Assembly (NCBI GenBank): GCA_000697475.1
Contig: JNEU01000836.1
Span: 1 to 64,000 of the forward strand
DNA from: Lichtheimia corymbifera B2541
Lineage: Eukaryota > Mucoromycota > Mucoromycetes > Mucorales > Lichtheimiaceae
Reading direction: 5' to 3'
Length of the DNA stretch: 64,000 nucleotides
The stretch's first letter is position 1. The number at the start of each line of letters is the position of its first letter. A program made the position numbers and the translations under genes. Positions 59,163 through 64,000 of the stretch are shown piece by piece. The notes beneath the pieces are model-generated. The model was not told the DNA's origin. It ran no database searches and was given only the letters and a program-made list of their open reading frames with translations.

Positions 59163-60736
59163 TTATTTGACGTTGACAAGCTTGACCTAGAGAAACAGCA
59201 GTCATTAGTACACCATCATCATCATGAGCCAAAGGAGTATTGAACTTACTTCAAAAACAAGAGTAGCGTTACGAGGAATATCTGGGGGAGCGCCTTGCTT
59301 GCCATAAGCAAGAGGAGCAGGGATGGTCAACTTGCGCTCACCGCCCACCTTCATGCCAGCAACACCAATATCCCAACCCTTGATAACTTCACCGCGACCA
59401 AGCAAAAAGTTGAAGGGCCTGCCAGAGACGTTCTTGTCAAAGACCTTGCCGTTGGTGAGCTTGCCAATGTATCGCATGCCGACACGCTTGCCACTCTTGG
59501 CCACATCACCGTTACCGATCTTGACGTCTTCAATGATCAAACCGTTGGGCAACTTTCTGACCTTGGACTATTAAAAAAAAAGTCAGCAAATGCAAAAAAA
59601 GCAGATTTGACAATGCATGAATATTACCTCCTTCTTTTCTTCAACCTTCTTTTCTTGCTTCTTTTGCTCGGGCTTCTTTTGTTCAGGCTGCTTCTTTTGT
59701 TCAGGCTTCTTTTGTTCAGGCTGCTTCTTTTGCTCGGGCTTCTTTTGTTCAGGTTCCTTCTTTTGTTCAGCCTTGGCTTTCTTTGCGACATTGCTCTCCT
59801 TCACAGTTTCAGCAGGGCGCTTCTTGTTATCCTTCTTGACAGGTTGAACAGGCTCCTCCTCTTCTTCTTCAGATTCCTCCTCCTCTTCAGATTCTTCTTC
59901 CTCAGATTCCTCCTCTTCTTCGGATTCTTCTTCTTCTTCCTCTTCCTCATCGGATACTTCGGCTTCATCATCGATCATTCCTAAGAACGTTTGTTGTCAA
60001 CAAATGAATCCATCACCTAGCAACCATACAACATACCACGTCTTTGTTGGATAAGCTGAGCAAGGCTAAATATGATTTATCAGCTATACATGCACCATGT
60101 ACCATACCCATCCTGCATGATTACTTACTCATCCATGTTCTCATCACCGCTTTCATCGTCTTCATCATCAAAAACATAGTTGCCAGTAAGATGAACGGTG
60201 CTAAATGTACATTTGTATTAGAGATGAGATCTATACTTCCCCTAAATACCCTTCACTTACTTTGAGCCAGTGACAGTGAAGGAGACCTCTTCACCCTCGA
60301 CAAAAGTGATATCGAGCTTTTGCTGCTCAATCTATCAATGATTCACTATAAGCATACGTCACACGTTTAACCTTGCGACGTCTACGTTACCTTGAATGGG
60401 ATCAATGTGCAAAGCACAAATTCCTTCTTGTCAACCTTGACACGCACACTCGAACGCTTGTCACCCTTTGCATCCTCGGCCAAAGCAACCTGTATTCATC
60501 CATCATGTCAATACCAAAAGCAGACCGATTCATAACGTGTCGCTCTCGCGATCGTGGTTGTTGAGAAGGAGATGATCTACTGACCATGGAAATACGGAAA
60601 GGTGCGGTGACGACTTGGCTGTACGTCTTATCAGGCACGACTTGAAGACCTGTAAGGTAATAGACACGCTTGTTAATTGGGGCATGGAGGGCATACGATG
60701 GTTGACATGCATACCCCAGAATCCTTGCACGCTCAT
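59163..60736 (-). CDS. Nucleoplasmin-like FKBP-type prolyl isomerase (Fpr3/Fpr4, FKBP46 type)
   Basis: Nine exons: 60715-60736, 60585-60649, 60391-60489, 60261-60331, 60129-60200, 60037-60065, 59628-59980, 59250-59567 and 59163-59186, total 350 residues. Residues 1-90 form a nucleoplasmin-like domain ([34 protein letters not shown]). A long acidic stretch follows (~105-155), then a Lys-rich run with imperfect KPEQKKQ repeats. The FKBP domain occupies ~240-350 ([59 protein letters not shown]). Such proteins act in the nucleolus and nucleus as histone chaperones and prolyl isomerases. FK506 binding is likely because the active-site Asp, Phe, Trp and Tyr are present. The EEEEES and PEQKK tracts are repeat-encoded and may vary. 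Confidence 0.95.
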
Positions 60737-61010
60737 GCTGATCAAGTTGGTTTAAAGATAGCGTGGCTCGATTCAAGCGAAAAAATATTTCTTCAGTCGG
60801 ACTTATCCAATCACCAGCTGTCAAACGTGGATCTCGCTTCAATGCAGACATGTCGTTTGTTGCAATGATCGTGCCCCATACACTCTGCGTATGCTCCCTT
60901 GTTCTTTTTAGAAATCATTTTTATATATTCCCTCTCTATCCTTTGCCTATAAAGATTGAACCCATCACCTGATTGCTTGTCTTTTTGTTTGGTCGTCGCC
61001 GAACAAAATG

Positions 61011-61551
61011 GGAATTACTACGCGCGCACCAAAAATGTAGGCATGGTAGTAACGTAACCCAGCAACCAACCAATTAAACATGTCTCTCATCAATCCTCAT
61101 TGACCATGCGCGCACCACTTTTGCTATCCCATGTCATCTTGACCATGCACGCACCTGCTTTATGCTTTCATCTCGCATGCACCTTATTTTATATCCCTGT
61201 TCATAGTGCAATTTGTTTCCTACTATGCATATAATGGTTGAAAGCTCACCATAGAATACAGCACACGATGGACCAAAGCATTGTTAATTAGTAAAGTGAT
61301 GCTGCGAGCAAGTTGGATGAATTGATAATATATGTAATAGTGTGTGAGATGATAGAGTAAAATTGGTGCGTGCATGGTCAATGATGGATGAATGCAGATG
61401 ACATGGGATAGTAAAAGTGGTGCGCGCATGGTCAATGAGGATTGATGAGAGACATGTTTATTTGGTTGGTTGCTGGGTTACGTTACTACCATGCCTACAT
61501 TTTTGGTGCGCGCGAGGTCGAATTTTGGTGCACGCGTAGTAATTCCCAAAA
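61011..61551. repeat. Foldback element (~190 bp arms)
   Basis: The left arm starts TGGGAATTACTACGCGCGC and continues through ATGTAGGCATGGTAGTAACG and AACATGTCTCTCATCAATCC. The reverse complement of the right arm (61,551 back to ~61,370) begins the same way and repeats these blocks almost exactly; one insertion in the right arm adds ~20 bases near the tip. The loop is AT-rich. No transposase frame is inside. Only one arm equivalent exists in copy A (49,225-49,470), so the right arm is an extra inverted duplication. Confidence 0.85.
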
Positions 61552-61555
61552 AAAA

Positions 61556-61785
61556 GCAGGAGGTCGCTACCCGATCTGGTTTGGCTGGTGGCGACATGGC
61601 GAAATCTGGGGCTGGCCACCTCGATCGTGAAACTTGCACACATGATACTTTCGGCCATTACGAGCAACTTTGCTCTACTAAAGACCCCACGTTTGATCGT
61701 AGGATTTAGAGAAACAGGTATCTTTATGTTTCACCTATGCCGCAAGAAGCGTGATGGAGCTGCTTTCTCCTAACGGGTGGTGTCG
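61556..61785 (+). repeat. Solitary diverged copy of the palindrome-array unit
   Basis: Contains GATCGTGAAACTTGCACAC, AAAGACCCCACGTTTGATCG and ATCTTTATGTTTCACCTATG in the same order as the units at 43,790-45,290. It interrupts copy B and has no counterpart at the same place in copy A, which suggests the unit moved or was lost. Confidence 0.7.
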
Positions 61786-62467
61786 ACTGCATTAACGGAA
61801 AGATGGAGAGCTGAGTAAAATGGCACGTGATTGTTACACAAACACGTCGTTGACAGACTGCTGCACCATTGGGTGATGGTGATGATTGCTTTTGTGAAGG
61901 TACGTAAGTAAACTTCACAAATAATAAAGATGTGTCAAGGTATGTTTATGACAATAATGGTTCCATATCACATTTGCATGTAGGAGAAGGTCGAGGTGCA
62001 TAAATCAATTTGTATATATAAACGCACCCGTCATCAATCCAATCATCCTGAAACTCAATGGAGGGATGACTTTACTTTCACTCTTCTCAAGGTCATCCCA
62101 ACGCTAACCCATGTCAACAGCTTGCCATTGCATTAAAACTTTTTCTATAGCCGATGTATAAATACGTAGTTTAGACATTAGATTGATAGGTTGTTTCTTT
62201 TGAATATACACGCATTCTCAAAGACTTTCTCGTTACATTGGATACACATACATCACGTCCCACTTCCCACTCCCCCTTATTGTGTACAAAAGCCATATAC
62301 TTTCTGCACGACCGATAACCGGACCACCTTTATGATACCATCTTCGAAGCAATAATATGTAATCCCCTACAAGCTAGCAAAGTTTAAGCGTGTAATAAAT
62401 AAACAATGCTTTATTTCATCTAGCTATCTTGCTACATTGCCACCATCGTCGTCTTCGTCCTCCGCCA

Positions 62468-63838
62468 TCATTCGTACTCGTACTTATAATCGTCAGCAGT
62501 TCTCAATTCCCTCGTCGCAAATATCAAAAGCACACAAGTTGAAGAGAATGGGATCTTGCAGGCTTCCTTTTGAATCTTATTGTCGTTATCATTGTCATTG
62601 TTGTGAATGTCGTTATCATCGTACTCGTCATTGCTGTGAATGTGGTAATCGTCGTAATCGTCGTCTCTATAAATAAAAAGCAGCCACGTTAGACCATCTG
62701 ATACTGGAATGATGATGATTTGGTATACCACTAGGCGATCCTCTCTAAGGAAGAAAGCAAATCAGAAGGAATTCACAAACCAAATCACCCACCATACGAG
62801 CAACGTCGGGCGATCCCTTGTTCTTGAGAAAGCACTGCACGATTCACGCAAGGCCAGTTCGATCCATGGCAAGGAAGGACTCACTTAGTAGAGTCCAGGC
62901 TCATAGGTGTCCTCATTCATCCTCTCCAAAGAAAGAATGATCCCCAATCCTTCCGCCTCATGAAACAAATCCTCAAGGGAAAGAATGAGCCTATCACGAG
63001 AAGAGCATGTTGGTTTGCACTGATGTCAAGCTGTTACAAATCCCCTTTTACCTCAACACGGTGACCATGCTCTTCCAAAAACCCATCGTCGTCGACCCAT
63101 CAACTCAACGCAGGCCTGTAGAGTCCTGGACGCGTTCCAAGAAGCTTTTCCAGCACACTTGGCTAGTGCAGAGCGACGCAGCGGCCACTTGATACAGGCT
63201 GGGACTTGAACCCAAAGAGATGATGATGATGCCCCAAGTTGCATTGCCTGCCCAAAGAAACCTATTCAATTCATTATTAGCACATACGCACAATAAACAC
63301 CCTTTTCATTGTTTGTTTCATTGCACTTGCCTTTTCCATAGACATAAACATTCTTTGCTGCTGGTTGTTAGAGACCGAAAACCATGGTGTAGTGTTGTTG
63401 AGCCGAAACAGAACGCCAAACCAGCCAACGTCTTGAAACCAAACTTGCCCTCTATATAAGCTAACACGTCAATGGAACCAGTTCGGCTGCAACATTGGAC
63501 TCTCAATGTACCTGTTGACACCAAGCGTAGAGCGGGAATAGCAACGAACAAGAGGAAGCAACGATATCGCCATGGCAACAACCAACCACCCACCACGCTC
63601 CATTCCTCAGCATTTGGACACACTCACTCCCTGATAATGCAAGTTCAGAACTACATTAATACCTCACAGCCAACAAGAGCACTCTTTTATAGTACATTAC
63701 CTTGATCGAGATGTCGTGCATTGGATAAAAGCAGTGGAGGGAGAAAAAGAAGAGAAGCGTTGTCCCCAATTTAAATCCTCCTACTGCCATTACACAGAGG
63801 CTACTCAATGACCCCACACGCCATCCACCCAAACACAC
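62468..63838 (-). pseudogene. Possible decayed membrane-protein gene inside copy B
   Basis: Counterpart of the frames in copy A: a membrane-like SLHCFYPMHDISIKVMYYKR segment, then VVAMAISLLPLVRCYS and WFQDVGWFGVLFRLNNTTPW, and at the far end an Asp/Asn-rich stretch (RDDDYDDYHIHSND). Stops and frame shifts break any single model, and the leader ATGs are not in the same frame in A and B. I cannot name the family. Confidence 0.35.
63179..63339. other. 161-bp hyperconserved core, copy B
   Basis: Inverted match of 48,205-48,365 with a single difference. Just to its left copy B has a 220-bp stretch that A lacks, so the core ends exactly at an indel breakpoint. Confidence 0.8.
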
Positions 63839-64000
63839 AGCTCACTCATCATCATCATCATCATCATCATCATCACGATAGACAATAGGTACACGTAAAT
63901 AAAAGAAATGACGATCCTCATGTATAGCAAAAGGGCGTGTGCCATTTTGCACTTTACATGATAATGATGATCCAACAACAGCCATCGCCATTATTACCAG

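Larger units (their letters stand above)
61011..64000 (-). repeat. Long repeat copy B (inverted partner of copy A), cut by window end
   Basis: Runs antiparallel to 47,135-49,470. Compared with A it carries extra sequence: the second foldback arm, the solitary palindrome unit, ~150 bp at 62,100-62,255, and ~220 bp at ~62,960-63,178. An ATC microsatellite (63,846-63,875) replaces a GATGATGA-like stretch. The copy still matches A at the last base of the window, so its far end is not seen. Confidence 0.85.

Noticed and set aside
59295..59984. 229-codon antisense Leu/Phe-rich frame over the FKBP gene
   Set aside because: Shadow of the Glu/Lys-rich linker, which reads as poly-Leu/Phe on the other strand.
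63846..63875. ATC array considered as CRISPR-like repeat
   Set aside because: A plain trinucleotide microsatellite with no spacers, in a eukaryotic genome.

Overview
The window looks like nuclear DNA of an early-diverging fungus, most probably Mucoromycota (Mucorales-like). This is inferred from very frequent 50-70 nt GT-AG introns, tightly packed genes on both strands, CT-rich leaders before start codons, and gene content: a PMT2-type O-mannosyltransferase, an Ssd1-like protein, a fungal monocarboxylate-type MFS carrier, a sphingomyelin-synthase-like enzyme and a protein O-fucosyltransferase-like enzyme. I saw no rRNA, tRNA, CRISPR or prokaryotic feature. Exon models were built by hand from splice signals, and for nearly all of them the summed exon lengths close in frame. 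No homology search was run, so names rest on recognised motifs.

Bases 1-16 kb carry single-copy genes: an SMP-LTD/PH lipid-transfer protein, an MFS carrier (-), ribosomal protein uL16/RPL10 with a likely 5'UTR intron, a NIPA-type Mg2+ transporter (-), a coiled-coil protein, a TrhO/TSTD2-type rhodanese (-), PMT2, and an orphan with a PD-(D/E)XK-like core. A 3.2 kb gene-poor stretch follows (16.8-19.9 kb).

Bases 20-42.5 kb are again gene-dense: RhoGAP, GCIP-family protein (-), Ssd1-like pseudonuclease (-), a possible flavodoxin-fold protein, a bHLH factor, an O-fucosyltransferase-like protein (-), a bZIP factor (-), a single-pass membrane protein, prohibitin 1 (-), Pus10, a small spliced gene (-), a haloacid-dehalogenase remnant (-), a Vma12-type V-ATPase assembly factor (-) and a 100-codon orphan (-).

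Bases 42.7-49.5 kb are a repeat district: degenerate ~175 bp tandem units, then about 1.5 kb of head-to-head palindromes, then two direct copies of a ~0.7 kb segment, the second leading into a 2.3 kb repeat (copy A, 47,135-49,470). Bases 49.5-61.0 kb return to housekeeping genes: a small conserved-looking protein, the SMS-like enzyme, G6PD, SWC4/DMAP1 (-), Rab6/Ypt6 and a nucleoplasmin-type FKBP (-). From 61,011 to the window end lies copy B, the inverted partner of copy A. An 11.5 kb housekeeping block is therefore framed by long diverged inverted repeats. Within those repeats one 161-bp core is identical at 160 positions although its flanks differ at about 15% of sites. I regard this repeat architecture as the most novel part of the window.

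The genes do not form one pathway. Loose functional links exist: PMT2, the O-fucosyltransferase-like protein and the Ssd1-like protein all bear on the cell wall or secretory pathway; Rab6, Vma12 and the SMS-like enzyme bear on the endomembrane system; SWC4 and the nuclear FKBP bear on chromatin.
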